DNA of 64,000 bases from Papio anubis (GCF_008728515.1 NC_044978.1:150290441-150354440); one strand, 5' to 3'; positions 46,280 through 58,734 are shown, counted from the stretch's first letter. The notes: generated by a model from the sequence alone, not told the origin. Program-made: numbers and translations.

Positions 46280-47914
46280 ATCAAGCACCAATTCCTGGTA
46301 GATTGTGTGACACCTGCAATAACGTACTATTGAATAAGTTTTTAAATAAACATTTTGACTTTGGTCATTAAAGACACAATCAACTGTTTTTATTAGTTTT
46401 GAAGGTGAACAAGAACAATTATAATTGAAAAAGTAAGACTCATTATGAAATAACTGTGGAGTCATGTTTAAATATGAGTAAGTTTAATATGGTAACTTAT
46501 TTCAATCCACAATTAAGTTACTGGGCAGACCTGTCTGAGAAGGATCTGAGAAACTGTCCCATTTCCCAAACTGGGCCCTGCTTTCTCCTCTTCCTTCATC
46601 CTGTGAAAACTTTTACTACCTGTGATTCAGTATGTTTTGCTTTATTTCCTTTTGCTTTGACAACTACTTCTCCCTATGTTCTGGTAGCCCAATTTCCAGC
46701 CTTATAGATATAGTTGCACCTCAAGGTTTGCCAGTTTCTTCCCCTTTTACACTTCATGTTTATTCATTTCCATGGGTCTTCTCATGTACAGGTTACTGTT
46801 GTTCACATAGTGCTATCAGTCTGCCTGGATGCTCAAGGCACAGCACTGAAAACCTGAGGTGGTTCTGTTAACTAATTGGATTCTGCTTGTTTGCCTGGCC
46901 AATTTCTGATGCCACGTTACTTTTATTCTAAGTAATTTGTTTTTCTTATCAACACCCATCATGTTTGTACAACTAATTTTTTTCACTTTCCTAAATGCCT
47001 TAATTCCTTGTAAGTCATTTTGTTTCCATTTTCACAGTATTTTAAGTCTCTGTTGCCTGGTTCCTGAGCTTCAGGCTTCCAGTGTAGTCTACCTGTCGTT
47101 GTCTGTATTATCATAATGTCTTTTTATTGCTAAGAATGCTGAAATGGTTTTCCTTTGTAATAAAGACAACATTCCTAAACAGGCAGTATGAATTCTGTGG
47201 TCATATTCCCATTATTTCTGTGTGAGTTCAGAATTATAAATATATTCATTGATAAATTATCCCTGAATGGATGTTGGTTTTTCTGCCTTTGTTCTTATAG
47301 TAACCTCTGCTCAGAATCCTATTATCTTCCCTCTTCCAAATTCCAGTTTTGTCTTTTGAATTGCTCTTCATTCTCAAGATCTACCACATGTACCTCTTTT
47401 TTACCCCCATGGTTCCAAGAAAAGTTGTTCGAGAGTTAAAACATGTGATTCTGCTTATTTTAAAGCTAACTTGCTATATGACCTTCAGCAAATCACTTAT
47501 CTCAATTGACTCATATATTATTTGATACCATTTATATGACATTTATACTACTGTGTTCCATTTTGTGTTCAAATCTTGTTTGACTTATAGCTTTAATTGC
47601 TCCTTGGAGACTAGATCGAATTCCTATGCCTGTAACACAGTGCACTGTTCATAATTGAAGGTCATTTAGTTTTGTGGAAGGAGTAGGAGAACCAAATTTT
47701 AATTTGCCAGGTGAAATGCTATTGTTAATTACTGTGTTGAGAGTGGAATGGGAAAGTGACACTGAAGCAGGTATACTCTAGAGTGGGTTCCAAATGATTG
47801 TTTGAAAGTAGGATTTTCGGGGTCTTTGAGTAACTGACTTGAAACATAAAAGCCGTTAATTGTTGGGTAGCAATATCACATTCTTCTATTAAAAGAAAAT
47901 CTAATCTAATGAAT

Positions 47915-48070
47915 GGTCTAAAAGAGGGCTTCTCAGATATTAAAAGGGATAAGGAGCATCTGTAGTTCTTTTGAAAATACAGCCTGTGATTCATCAGGTC
48001 TGGAGTAGGGCCTGAGATTTTGCACTTCTAATAAACTCTCAGGTAAAGCCAGTGGAACTCATTTCACGAA
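47915..48070. repeat. MER5-like hAT remnant
   Basis: GGCTTCTCAGATATTAAAAG, CCTGTGATTCATCAGGTCTG, GTAGGGCCTGAGATTTTGCA and AAACTCTCAGGTAAAGCC follow the MER5A order, diverged. Confidence 0.65.
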
Positions 48071-48261
48071 AACTGGATAGTGTTACTCCTTTTCCCTCAA
48101 AGAATTGAGTCATTTGCTGTGTTTACAGTAACATTTAGATTGTAGTTGTGGAAAGAATCTGTCACTTATGTGTTGCAAAGAGCGTGGATTTCTTCTTGAC
48201 GTTTCTGTATCTATGTGACTTATATATGGATTTATGTGTTTTCTCCTGTCTTTATTTTCAG

Positions 48262-48440
48262 AGGAGAGAAATGACTGGATCAGCATACTATTAAATGCAC
48301 TGAAATCACAATCCCTTACCTCACAGTCTCAAGGCGTTGTTACACCTGAGAAATGTGGATATCTTGAATTGAGAGGCTATAAGGCAAAAATTTTTACTGT
48401 GTTAAGTGGAAACAGTGTGTGGCTTTGCAAAAACGAACAG
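48262..48440 (+). CDS. ARAP2: ARAP2 exon: PH1 C-terminal helix and first half of PH2, 179 nt
   Basis: Acceptor CTTTATTTTCAG; donor CAG|GTGAGC. Two bases complete Glu, then 59 codons follow. The first segment, ERNDWISILLNALKS, is the C-terminal amphipathic helix of PH1 with the invariant PH tryptophan. A short linker (QSLTSQSQGVVTPEK) leads to CGYLELRGYKAKIFTVLSGN, the start of PH2, and WLCKNEQ closes the exon on a codon boundary. The exon therefore bridges both PH domains. After the donor the same frame stays open for another 115 codons to TAG at 48786-48788, an unusual feature treated in the findings. Confidence 0.96.
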
Positions 48441-48910
48441 GTGAGCTCTGTTATAGTCATTACAAATTGCTGCTATTTTATTGTAGTAACAACTATGTTT
48501 TGTTTGGAAGAATTATTAGTGATTTTACTTATAGAGTCTTGTTTTGGCATTGTGTACTCCACTAAATATACCGAAGAAATAGTGATTTTGTTGAATTTTC
48601 TTGGTGTCTCCACCAGCAAGAAAGTACCTACATCAAACTTGAAACTGGACATCACCTTTTATGGTATTGAGGAAGTAAAATTATTGAAAATAAGTTTTGA
48701 AAAATATTATTTGGTTGAAATAACGTTATACAACTACATGAGAGAACAATTAAGGACCAATGAACCATTACAGCTGGTGATGAAATAGGACCCATTCTGC
48801 ACCCTTTTATTTTTATGATAGATAATTGTAGGGTAAACACAGGTAACATATTTGCTTGAGTTTTCAGAATGTTGGTCTGTTTTATTTTGAGCAGATGTAT
48901 GTGAGATAGA

Positions 48911-49018
48911 TATACACACACACACATACATATACATATACACACACGTCTATATAAGTACAAATTCAAGTGCACATACATACATACATCTACCTATACA
49001 CACATATCACATATACAT
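48911..49018. repeat. CA/TA-rich microsatellite
   Basis: Mixed CA, TA and CATA units across about 100 bp; likely length-variable. Confidence 0.8.
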
Positions 49019-49019
49019 A

Positions 49020-49025
49020 AATAAA
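49020..49025 (+). terminator. Candidate intronic polyadenylation signal (AATAAA)
   Basis: Canonical hexamer about 580 bp after the exon donor at 48440 and 230 bp after the in-frame stop at 48786. It could end a retained-intron transcript, but AATAAA is common by chance in AT-rich DNA. Confidence 0.25.
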
Positions 49026-49939
49026 ATCAATTCAAATGACTGGTTTACTAAATTTGATTAATATCAGAGGACTCAATAGAGTATTTAAATGTTTTGATGA
49101 GTCTGATGGTAAACTAAAATTTTAACAAATCCTGTTAGCTTCATTTCATTCCATAGACTTTTTTCTAACATTCCTTGTTTTTAATATGTATATGTTTTTA
49201 ATATGTATAATATATAATTCTTTACCCCTTTTGTTGGAATACCTCCTTTTAAAATCTTTCAGCCTAGAATATATTAGATGCTTAATAATTGTGGAGTTGA
49301 ACTGTGCACTTTAGTTAGCTGATCTAAGATGAACTCATTTTATGATACCTTATTATGGGTTATAGTAAGTTGAAATATAAGTGCCGACTATTTTTATAAG
49401 AAAAATAGGAATATCAAAACAAATAGTAGTTTCAGAACAATTAACTATAGGCATCCTCTGAACTTTAGTGTGAACTTACGCATTGAATATTTTGGAGGAG
49501 AGGATATCTTAGCCAATTAACAGTTGAAGGCATCATTGAGCACTCTTGGCCTATTAATAATGTGAGTAGTTAGTATATTTCTCAAGAATAGCTTAATAAT
49601 GTGTACAAATTGAATATGAACATTTCAGTCTACAAAATAAGATGATTGCAACTTTTCTTATTGGAATGGAGGTTAAAAATGCATAATTTGCATGTATCAG
49701 TATGGAAGTTACTCTTCCAAATTAATTGAGGTATTCAGTTTACACTTGCATAGACCTGATAGCAAGATTTGATAGACTTGCATAGAGTTCTTATGATTAA
49801 TTTCATTGCTCATATTAAACTGTCTGAGTTTCTGTTATTCTCTAGGAATACAATAGATATTTTAAAAGTTTTATTAACACTTTCTGATTAGTGAAAATGT
49901 ACATGAAATTATTGCTTTAGTATTAGGAATTGAATGTGA

Positions 49940-50165
49940 AAAGCGTAATGAATACTATTTGCTGAGTACCAGGTACAATGGTAATTTGTAGACATTTCCT
50001 TTTAATCTTCACCACAAATATAGGAGGAAGACATTTTTTGTCTATGTTTTGTAGATGAGGAAAATGAAGATTAAGTAATAGGTCTAGGAATTACAGTTTA
50101 TAATGCAGAGTTGAGTTTAAAACCGGAGCTGTATAACTCTAAGTCTACCTTCTTAACTGCTCTAC
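49940..50165 (-). repeat. MIR SINE, antisense, near full length
   Basis: TTTGCTGAGTACCAGGTACA, TTTTGTAGATGAGGAAAATG, AAGATTAAGTAATAGGTCTA and GAGCTGTATAACTCTAAGTC are in reversed-MIR order. Confidence 0.75.
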
Positions 50166-50615
50166 AAACTGTCTTTTTAAAGTCTAGGTTGAAGAGAAAT
50201 TTTCTGACTTGGGAACTTTTAGAAATTGCCTAAGGATTCTTTCACTGAATAATTTAGTTGTCCAGGAGTTTCAGGGTATGCTTTCAATAAACATTGTATA
50301 CCATGTCAGGCACACTAAAAATGATGGGTTTACTGAGAAGAAGGACACAAGTCTTGTCTTCCAAGAGGAAAAGTCAAGACCAGAACATATGATGGATGGT
50401 GAGTTCAGTGCAATAATAGGTTGTACAGGAGTTACAGAGAGGTGCAAAAAAAGGGCATCTAATGAAGTCAGTGCATTAGAGGCATTTCTATGTACATGAG
50501 TAATGAGTATATTCTCCTTAAAAATTAAAGCATTAAGGCTGAACCCCTTTCCATCTTTTGATAAGTAAACATATTTTTATGCTTGTATACAAAGTCTTTT
50601 CTATGCATTAACATA

Positions 50616-50682
50616 TATATATATGCGTGCGCGCACACACATCTTTAAATGTATACTATTTGTGTATGTGTGTGTGTGTTTA
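50616..50682. repeat. TA/GC/CA and GT alternating tract
   Basis: Alternating purine-pyrimidine run: TATATATATGCGTGCGCGCA then CACACA, with a GT run nearby. Such alternation can adopt left-handed DNA. Confidence 0.7.
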
Positions 50683-52304
50683 ATTGCATTATATCGCACG
50701 GATTCAGGTCTTAAGGGACTTAATCTTTAGTCAGTCTTAAAGAACTAGTTGATTCAAGAATGAGCCAATAAGAAAGGCTGTCCACGTTCAGACCCTGGCA
50801 TACCATTCCGTTTTCATCTGTTTTTGCATCCTGGTATATGTCTTTTTCTCCAGAGGAAAGTTGCCCATTGGTTTTCTCCCATGATGGAGCACATGTGAAA
50901 AACCTGGTGACATGCTGAATAATGGGTCAGAGGGCTTTCTGCCAGTGAGGGCAACCACCTGTGTTTTAGGAAAAGCACTAAACAATCCTAAGATGGTTTG
51001 ATTCAACTTCGAAAAGTTTTATACAGACACACACACAGAGTAATCTTGTGTATTTTTTTTAAAGATGATGAAATGAATATATTTATCATAAAAATGTAAG
51101 TGATGTTAGATTTGAACCTCTATGTCTTAATTTGTGTTGGATTTAATTTAGTGACATGCAACAAAACTTAATTATTTTTATTTTAAAATGGGATTTATCG
51201 CCCACATAATAGCACGAATAGAATAAAAAAAAATGAAATTGACCTACACCACCCTAACATAGGAACTATTTTTATTTTTCTTGCCTCTGATTTATACATA
51301 ATTTTACTAATTTACTTTGGCAGTTACTCCAGAGAGAGTAAACAGACAGTGGCTAGAGGTAGAAGGGTAGCTACTACAGCAAATGTTGAAGAGTTATTAA
51401 AGAGGAATCTCATTTATTGCAAAGAAGATTGGACTGGGAAGTTGCAGTTACGGGTTTTTATTCTTGTTCTACTATTAATTGGCTCAGGTAATTAAGTTAG
51501 TCTCTTTAGGTTTAAATGGCATCATGTGAAGAAGGGAGATGGATTACTATCTCTAAGGCCATTACTTAAGTTGCAAGTTAAAATTCAACATTTCTGAGCT
51601 CGTTTCAGATTTGTTAATTCACAATTTCTGGAAATGGGTTGTAGAATCTGAATTCACAAAAAGCACCACAGGTGGTTCTATAATGGATGAACCAAAAAAC
51701 ACACATTATAAAATACTGCTCTCAGTTGATTTCTTTAAAACAACTTAAAGCCTATCTTTAGACGTTAAGATGAAGTGGAAATAACTATGAAAAGATTTGT
51801 AAAATCATTTGTTAGGGTGGAAAATGGCATAGTAGAAACTGACACTCAGATTCTTTACCTAATTACCATGCTGCGAAACAGTGGGGTGCTAATATCACAT
51901 AAATTAAATGTAATCCCTTTAATATTTAGCACCATTTCACAACTGCATTCTGCTTTAATTTTTGCACATTTTCTCCCATTCCTTGTCTCTGCTTATGTTT
52001 TGGATGCCTGCAATGTGTTATAATATGACAGTTTTTTTCATATTATTATTTCAGCATTGTATAAAATGACCTGTGTAAGTGGGTTTGTATAGGTTACACT
52101 ATAGTGACCATATTTCTGGATTCATTCATCCAGGTGACACATGTAGGGGCATTTTCTCATTTCTGGACACTGCTCTAGACATGAGGGGTACAGTGGTAAC
52201 CCACAAGATCTCCGCTTTCTGGGCCTTCCTGTTGGGGTAATACATAGTGTTAAATAAATCAGTGAGGTTTCTGGTAACCTTCAATATGTAGCCTTGACTT
52301 CCTT

Positions 52305-52337
52305 TCTGATGATGATGATGATTATTATTATTATTGA
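52305..52337. repeat. (GAT)n(TTA)n compound trinucleotide tract
   Basis: GATGATGATGATGATTATTA with further TTA units; a short compound trinucleotide repeat. Confidence 0.85.
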
Positions 52338-52469
52338 CAAGAATTTCTATGACCCCTTCCTCAAGAGTAGTTTACATTGAAAATGCTACAGCTATGTGAT
52401 AGGCATCTAGTTACATTATAACCTGAAAAGTCTGAGATTTATCATTTTTATATTCCCAAATCGACAGTG

Positions 52470-52560
52470 TGAATATTTACTTTATTCACTGCTGTGTCCT
52501 CAGGCAATAAGCTAGCACTCAGTAAACATAGGTAGGGTGAACTTGTTGAATTAATGATCA
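52470..52560 (+). repeat. L2 3' tail fragment
   Basis: TTTATTCACTGCTGTGTCCT, GCACTCAGTAAACATAGG and TTGTTGAATTAATGA match the L2 end. Confidence 0.65.
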
Positions 52561-53899
52561 ATTATAACTGTTTTTTTTTTGACAGGAGAGTTTTTTTTTC
52601 CCCTCCAATTCTCTTTTAAAATGATTTTTTCTCAAATTGTCTCTTCATCTTTTTTGTCCATTTATTTATAGGGATCTTATGTCTTTCTTGCTAATTACTT
52701 TATGCTATTTATATAAGAGAGACATGAATCTTCATATTTTCTACAATTTTTTTCTGAACTATTTTGCTTTTCATTTGTCAGTTACTTTTTGTTTTGTAGA
52801 AATTTTGTTTCTGTAACTAAAGTGTTTTTTAATCAGTTCAAAGCTAATAGAGCTTCTGTATTCTGGAACAAAAATTATTTTGTAAATTATTTATCCTGAA
52901 ATGATAGGGGTGTAGTGTGTAAGTCAGAATTTTTTAAAGTTTAAATAAGGTAATCAAATATGGACATATATTTACATATGTGAATTCTTAAATAAGTGGT
53001 ATTGGTAGTTGAAAGGAATTTCTGCAAGTGGACATGAGGAAGATTTAAGACAACCGGCGTTGGTTTCCATTTGTTCTGTTGTCCTGTCAGCCAGTCTCCC
53101 TTCTTCTCTTGATACTTTTTTTATGCCATGTTAATATTAATGAATTCATTAAAACCAGATGTCTTACTTGGTGGGTTTGGTATCCTGCTGATAATTGTGG
53201 CATTGAGGTTTTAACTACATAAACTCACTTGATTAAACATTTTCAAATCAGGGTATAACAAGAGACTCATCCTCCCTCATTCCCCCCAACATAATGTTCC
53301 CTGGTGTTCTGGCATGGGAGTGAAACTCTAATAGAATTTAAATAGACCTCATAGGGCGACGGGTTGTGTGGCACAGAAAGGAGCAGCAGGATGGAGGTGG
53401 TGGCCTCAGATTCTCTGGGTTCTGTATCTGGCCAAACTCTGCATCTGGTGTTTCCCAGGAAAGCTGGTGCCAGTGTCATACAATGCCACATCTGTTTTCA
53501 ACAAATGTTTAAGCACCGAGTTCTTAAATTCCTGGCATGGAAACCTGGCATCCAGTAATTCCAAAAATAGGTTTGAAATTTCAGCAGATTTGGGGTTAAC
53601 AAACCTTTCCTTATTTTTCTGTTTAGGAGTCAGTTTTATATTTTGCTCTTTCACTGTGTAGTTTTAAAAATGTAGTTTTTACCAGGTTGTGTTGTTACAA
53701 ATTCATATGAATAACCTATTTCAGTATTTTGGTATTTACCATTAATTCTATCTGAATGTTTAATATGGAATCATTGGTATGAATACTTTCTGTAATTATT
53801 AAAAAATGGAAATATTTATATTGAAGATAAATTCTTTTAGAACCCTCAAAAGAAAGAATTAAGTGGGTGTATCAGACCCTTAATTTATGTTGCTTTATT

Positions 53900-54035
53900 T
53901 ACTCCTATAATAATATAATGTAAGGTAGACCTGACTATTTTCATAAATAAGGAAACTGAGGTCTACATAAACTAAGTAACTTGCCAATGATCAAGCAGCC
54001 AGTTATTGGCTCAGCTTTGATTCTCCCTAGGTCTG
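53900..54035 (-). repeat. MIR SINE fragment, antisense
   Basis: TTTTCATAAATAAGGAAACT, AAGTAACTTGCCAATGATCA and GCAGCCAGTTATTGGC in reversed-MIR order. Confidence 0.75.
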
Positions 54036-54554
54036 ACCTGCAGGGCCCACCTGGCCATGTACCACCCTTGCAGTGGCCAAATCTGCGAAGCCAAGCCTAG
54101 CCATTGTTACTTTAGTGGGATTCATGATTCTTGACATCCTACATTCTATCACAGCAAATTCACTTTAAAATATTGCTTACTTCAGAATCTATTTTCAGCC
54201 TTCTACTTTCTATAATACTACAACTCTACCCACTGAATTTTTGTGCTACTGTTTTTTTCAATCCAGTTTATAGCATTTTAAAAGTTGATAGTTTGGCTTA
54301 TCCCTGGCTCATGCCTGTTTTTCCTAATAAGAATAAAGCTCACAATCAGATTGTTGTTAATGGGCAATTTATTTTTAATTTAGTTGAACATTTACCATTC
54401 ACATTGCATTCTATTTTTAAAAATTTATGCCTGCTAGTTATTTTTGGACAGGACTTTTTTTTGTAATTAAGTTTTAAATAGATACTATGTTCAGTTGGCT
54501 TCAAATTCAAAAGGTATAAAATAAAAATAATAATAACAAAAGTTAGCTAGTCCT

Positions 54555-54685
54555 GTGTAGCACTTACTGCATTCCAGGCATTCTTTTAAGCATTTTTATT
54601 GCATTAATTTAACCCTCACGAAAGTGATGCTGTAGGTACTACTGTTATCCCTATTTTGCAATAGGTGAACAAGCGAGAGAGGAAT
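54555..54685 (-). repeat. MIR SINE fragment, antisense
   Basis: AGCACTTACTGCATTCCAGG, TTTAACCCTCACGAAAGTGA and TACTACTGTTATCCCTATTT follow the reversed-MIR core. Confidence 0.75.
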
Positions 54686-54839
54686 ACCTGAATAAGAAAC
54701 CTGGTCTGGGTTTTTTCCTTTGGCCGGTTAAATGTCACAACCTTTGGAAGGTCTGTTAGGAAGATAACTCTCTCTTATGGGTTGGATTCAGTATGCCTAC
54801 CACCAGGCTTTTTTTTTTTTTTTTTTTTTTTTTAGTAAC

Positions 54840-54985
54840 ACTTACTGCATTTTTGCATTTTTCTGTTATCTCATTTTTAGACCAAAAACTTCCCTAAGGC
54901 AGATACCCAGACTTATGGTTTTGTGCAGCCCAAGGACTAAGCACAGTTTCTGGCACAACTAGGTACTTACTAAGCACTGCTTTGC
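54840..54985 (+). repeat. L2 3' end fragment
   Basis: ACTTCCCTAAGGCAGATACC, GCACAGTTTCTGGCACAACT and AGGTACTTACTAAGC fit the L2 tail. A T-run of about 25 precedes it at 54809-54833. Confidence 0.5.
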
Positions 54986-55344
54986 TTTGCCAGGACTATT
55001 TTCCCATTAACAAATGACTGTATCTGCTCTGCTTACTTCACAGAACTGGGAAATCAAATGAGAGTTCATAGCTGTTTGTAAACTTCAGAGCATGCACAAA
55101 TAGATATTAAACCAGTTACAGAGTCCATGCTATATGCTTAATGAAGACGGATGCTTTTAACACCTCTGGACATTAACAGAGGGGTTGGCGCCCAGCACAA
55201 ATAGGATCTCAGCAATCCAATGTGTCATCCTGTTCTGGCCTGCTTGTTTGAAATTGATAGTCTTAATTATTTCAAATGGTTTTTGTATATTCTGATTGCA
55301 TGCATTCTACAGAAGCAGATAAAATTGAGTCTTTTTGGTTTTCG

Positions 55345-55465
55345 TTTGTAGAGACAGGGTATCACTATGTTGCTCAGGCTGGTCTTGAACTCCCGGCTTC
55401 AAGCAATCCTCTCACCTGGGCCTCCCAAAGTGTTGGGATTAAGGTGTGAGCCACAGTGCCTGGTC
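55345..55465 (-). mobile_element. Alu left arm only, antisense
   Basis: TTTGTAGAGACAGGGTATCA, GGCTGGTCTTGAACTCCCGG and CCTCCCAAAGTGTTGGGATT are the left-arm half of a reversed Alu; the right arm is absent. Confidence 0.85.
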
Positions 55466-55544
55466 AAAGAGAGGAGTATTTATGTCTTGACAGTTACATA
55501 TTGCATACTTATACTGTCTAAACTAGTTGCATAATGGTTCTGCT

Positions 55545-55690
55545 ATCTAAATCAGTGTTTCTTGGCATTGGCCACATATAAAAGCCATGAGGTTGTACTT
55601 TTGTTTTTGGAAGTTAAACATTCTTAGGTTCTGCCCCCAGATTCATGGAATCAGGGTCTCTTGGTGGGAGGGAGAGATCACCATAGGTAA
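55545..55690. repeat. MER5-like hAT remnant
   Basis: ATCAGTGTTTCTTGGCATTG at one end and TCTGCCCCCAGATTCATGGA resemble MER5-group text. Heavily diverged. Confidence 0.4.
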
Positions 55691-55923
55691 TTTTTATGAG
55701 TATCTAGGGATGTTCTAAATACTGTCTAAATACTGTGAAAATAATGGCTTAATGTCCACAACTTTTAACAGAAAATGCAGTTGTTTCATATATGATAGCT
55801 CTCAAGAGCACTAACATTTACTTTGTTACTCTAATGTATATTTTACAGTCAGTTTATGCTGGTCAGTTCTGTACATACTCTAATTACTCAAAACCATATG
55901 GCCACGGCAAGCAGCTGATAAGT

Positions 55924-56222
55924 AGGTGGTATGGTGGCTCACGCATGCAAGCCCAGCACTTTGGGAGGCCAAGGCTGGCAGATCAGGAGGTCAGGAAATT
56001 GAGACCATCCTGGCCAACATGGTGACACCCCGTCTCTACTGAAATACAAAAAAAGTTAGCTGGGCGTGGTGGCGCATTCCTGTAGTCCCAGCTACTTGGG
56101 AGGCTGAGGCAGGGGAATCGCTTGAACCTGGGAGGCTGAGGTTGCAGTGACCTGAGATCGTGCCATTGCACTCTAGCCTGGGCAACAGAGCAAGACTCTG
56201 TCTCAAAAAAAAAAAAAAAAAA
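55924..56222 (+). mobile_element. Alu, sense
   Basis: GGTGGTATGGTGGCTCACGC through GGGCGTGGTGGCGCATTCC to an A-run of about 18. Full-length dimer, lacking the usual first few bases. Confidence 0.93.
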
Positions 56223-57056
56223 TCATCTTTGCCTTGTTTGGGAGAAATTTGGGGTGTTGACCAGCTAGCACTCCCTTATTTTAACAGAAAGTACAGCTTT
56301 ACATGTAGACATTTTATGATTTGCTGCGGAGATGAGCAGCCATCTATTCATGCAGGAGCCTTGATGAGGCTCATCAGTTTCCATAAAAGGATGTCATTCT
56401 TACTATCTGCTAGTATGATGGTCAGAGTATTATGTGTGCCCTTAGTAACATACAGGACCAACAGGCGAGGCCCCCATCAGAGAATATAACCTGGAGTGAT
56501 CTGATAAACAGTTTTTGTCAAATACCTCATTATGGAGAATTGTTTGAAGGACATGCAGTCCAAGTATTTATTCTAGAGTTTATTTATTTATTCTAAAGTT
56601 TATTCCGGTATCAAGGTGAGCCATCAAAAAGCTGTTTTAAAAATATCTTATCTTGCTACTCCTACCTTACTTAATTTCCTCACTTGTGAAAGAGAGCTTG
56701 AGTTCCCAATCACATGCATTGGGAGTTTATCCAATGGGTATGTGATCCAGCAGGAGCATAGCTGGGGATAATTAGGGAATTGAAAAAATTAATAATCAAG
56801 TATAACCCTGTGCCAATAGGCTGAAACTTATTAAAATGCAGCTGATTTGAAAAGCTTGATTTTCTTCCTTCCGTAGAGATCATGTTAAGTGCTATTTTTC
56901 ATTAAGTGGGTTTAGTATACAAAGTGGAAGTGTGGCACTCCCATTCTGATTATTTTACAGCACTCAGCATTTTTCTGCGTATTTTCTTTTATATCACTGA
57001 TTTTCAGTTTCTGGCTAGTTTCCCCTAGTAAAGTGAGCCATTTGTTCTTTCATCAG

Positions 57057-57082
57057 AAAAAAAAAAAAAAAAAAAAAAAAAA
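57057..57082. repeat. A-run of about 26
   Basis: Unattached poly-A run: no SINE or L1 was recognised on its 5' side. Confidence 0.9.
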
Positions 57083-58259
57083 TCAGTTGATGATTTGTTT
57101 TCTAAATGAGTCATTTCCTTATTCTAACTAAAAACCTTATGTATTAAAAATGTAAGAGAAGCTTTCCCACAATTTGCGTCTGGAAACTCTGGCTGCTTTT
57201 ACAAGTTGGGGGGCATTTGTTATAGAATGATTTTTTTCCACTTACTTTATAAGTCGGGAACACATTAGTACTAAATGACAAAAACCTGAAAAAAAGCTTC
57301 ACTAGATGGAGATTTGTTTTAACAAATCCCGTGGTGTAGGCAGTAAGAGTTGGTACTACCAGAGAACAGGGTTTTCCCTATTTTTATCCTTACTTTGGCA
57401 TCCTTAGAGCCTAAGAATTTGTCCTCAGTCTTCCCTTTTCTAGGACTGTGAAGTTCTAGAATGGCTTCTGTGCTTCTAGCAGTTACTTCCCCTGAAGATG
57501 GAAAGGCAAGGGCCGAAAGGCTTTCTTCTTCCAAAGCTGTTCGGCCCTTCCCCCTCCATTCTACCAGGAGTTGTTTAAATTTTATTGAAGGAAACTACAA
57601 CACATGGTCACTTCTAAGTATAGGGGAGTGGAGAATATACTTCTTTTACTTTTGACATATATAGCAGGAGAGACAAAGAGAAGAGGCAGATGAGTGGCTT
57701 CTTTCTTCTTTTACAGTCTCTAACAAGTGTTCTTACTGAAAATGGGCCAGTATTTTTTTTTTTTTGTATTTTGCCTTTAATATTGCTACTTTTCTTTAGT
57801 CATAATTTAGGAATTCGGAACACATTTAGTCTGAATTGATTCAAATAGGTCATTCTTTTTTTGATGTACATATTGTTTTGTAAAGTGTGGAGATTATTTA
57901 ATTGATAAGTCACATTCTGAAATCCATATGGGTAGATGATATATTGCAAACTTTAATGCTTTTAGAATGCAGAGTCTGTTGTAGCCTTTTGAACAATTTT
58001 GAATTTTCATGAGACAAGTTGAAAGTAGTAACTATAGATTTTGAACAAATGGCAGTTTTTATACCAAAGTAGCATTAGAGGAGTTTTTTAGGAATCTGAT
58101 TGAAGGGAGATAAAAGCAATAAAATATTGGAAATGAGGTAAAATTGTATACTTCGTAAGACAAGTAATGCTTTTGTTTGAGAGTAAATAAGGAGAAAAAT
58201 AATGACAAACAGCAGAGGTAATCTAAGATAGTAAAACAAGGAAAGAGCAATCAAACAGA

Positions 58260-58440
58260 TTCGGCTGCAAATCTTTTCTACCACATACAAGTAGCTGCAC
58301 TTTCCATGTAACCTTCTTCCATTGTGCCTCAGTTTTCCCATCTTTTTACATAACTAGTAATGATGCTAACCTCCTAGTATCATTTCTACCTAGGAAACTG
58401 CTTGACATATAATAAGAGGTAGTTAGTATTTAGCTTCCTT
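58260..58440 (+). repeat. MIR SINE fragment
   Basis: ATTGTGCCTCAGTTTTCCCA, AATGATGCTAACCTCCTAG and AACTGCTTGACATATAATAA are in MIR order. Confidence 0.75.
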
Positions 58441-58734
58441 TAATGAATGCATAAAGGTGAATATTGTGCCTACTTTCAAAAGCAAAGCATGTCTAGTTCA
58501 GTGTCTGTGGCCTAGTCAATGTATCTTTCACGTTGAAGAAACCCCATACGTTATCAATAGGCTGGCTGTAAAGCTTATGGCCCAGCGCTAGTATGTATTG
58601 AGAGTGGCTACCTAAAGTGAGACAGATTTTGTAGTAAAATTTGGTAGAATTTATTGGAATTTAGAAAATATAATTATACTTTCAAAATCTTTTTTTTGTT
58701 TCTTTATAGTTTTTTATGTTTTTCTCCAAACTAG

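Larger units (their letters stand above)
38910..48261 (+). other. ARAP2: ARAP2 intron, 9,352 bp
   Basis: Intron within PH1 before its last helix. It contains a MER1-type hAT element, a MIR split by an Alu, a second hAT-like element (41113-41340), an L2 split by an Alu, another Alu (45971-46279), an L2 3' tail and a MER5-like remnant (47915-48070). A TA/GT microsatellite-like tract lies at 42048-42076. I see nothing definable at 41350-43250, 45170-45960 or 46290-47900, although 46530-47450 has an L2-like pyrimidine-rich flavour. Confidence 0.87.
48441..58734 (+). other. ARAP2: ARAP2 intron, 10,294 bp
   Basis: Intron inside PH2. It begins with a 115-codon in-frame extension of the exon, followed by CA/TA microsatellites and an AATAAA. 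It also holds several antisense MIRs, L2 tails, an Alu left arm (55345-55465), a full Alu (55924-56222), a MER5-like remnant (55545-55690) and an isolated A-run of about 26 (57057-57082). I cannot name anything in 49030-49930, 50180-52440 (except possible MER5-like traces near 51600-51690), 52570-53890, 56230-57050 or 57090-58250. Confidence 0.87.

Noticed and set aside
48652..48981. 109-codon minus-strand frame
   Set aside because: Its N-terminal half comes from the CA/TA microsatellite and it overlaps the sense exon extension. No recognised domain.
53364..53661. Overlapping open frames on both strands near 53.4 kb
   Set aside because: No domain, splice context or codon pattern; overlapping frames on both strands suggest a low-stop stretch by chance.
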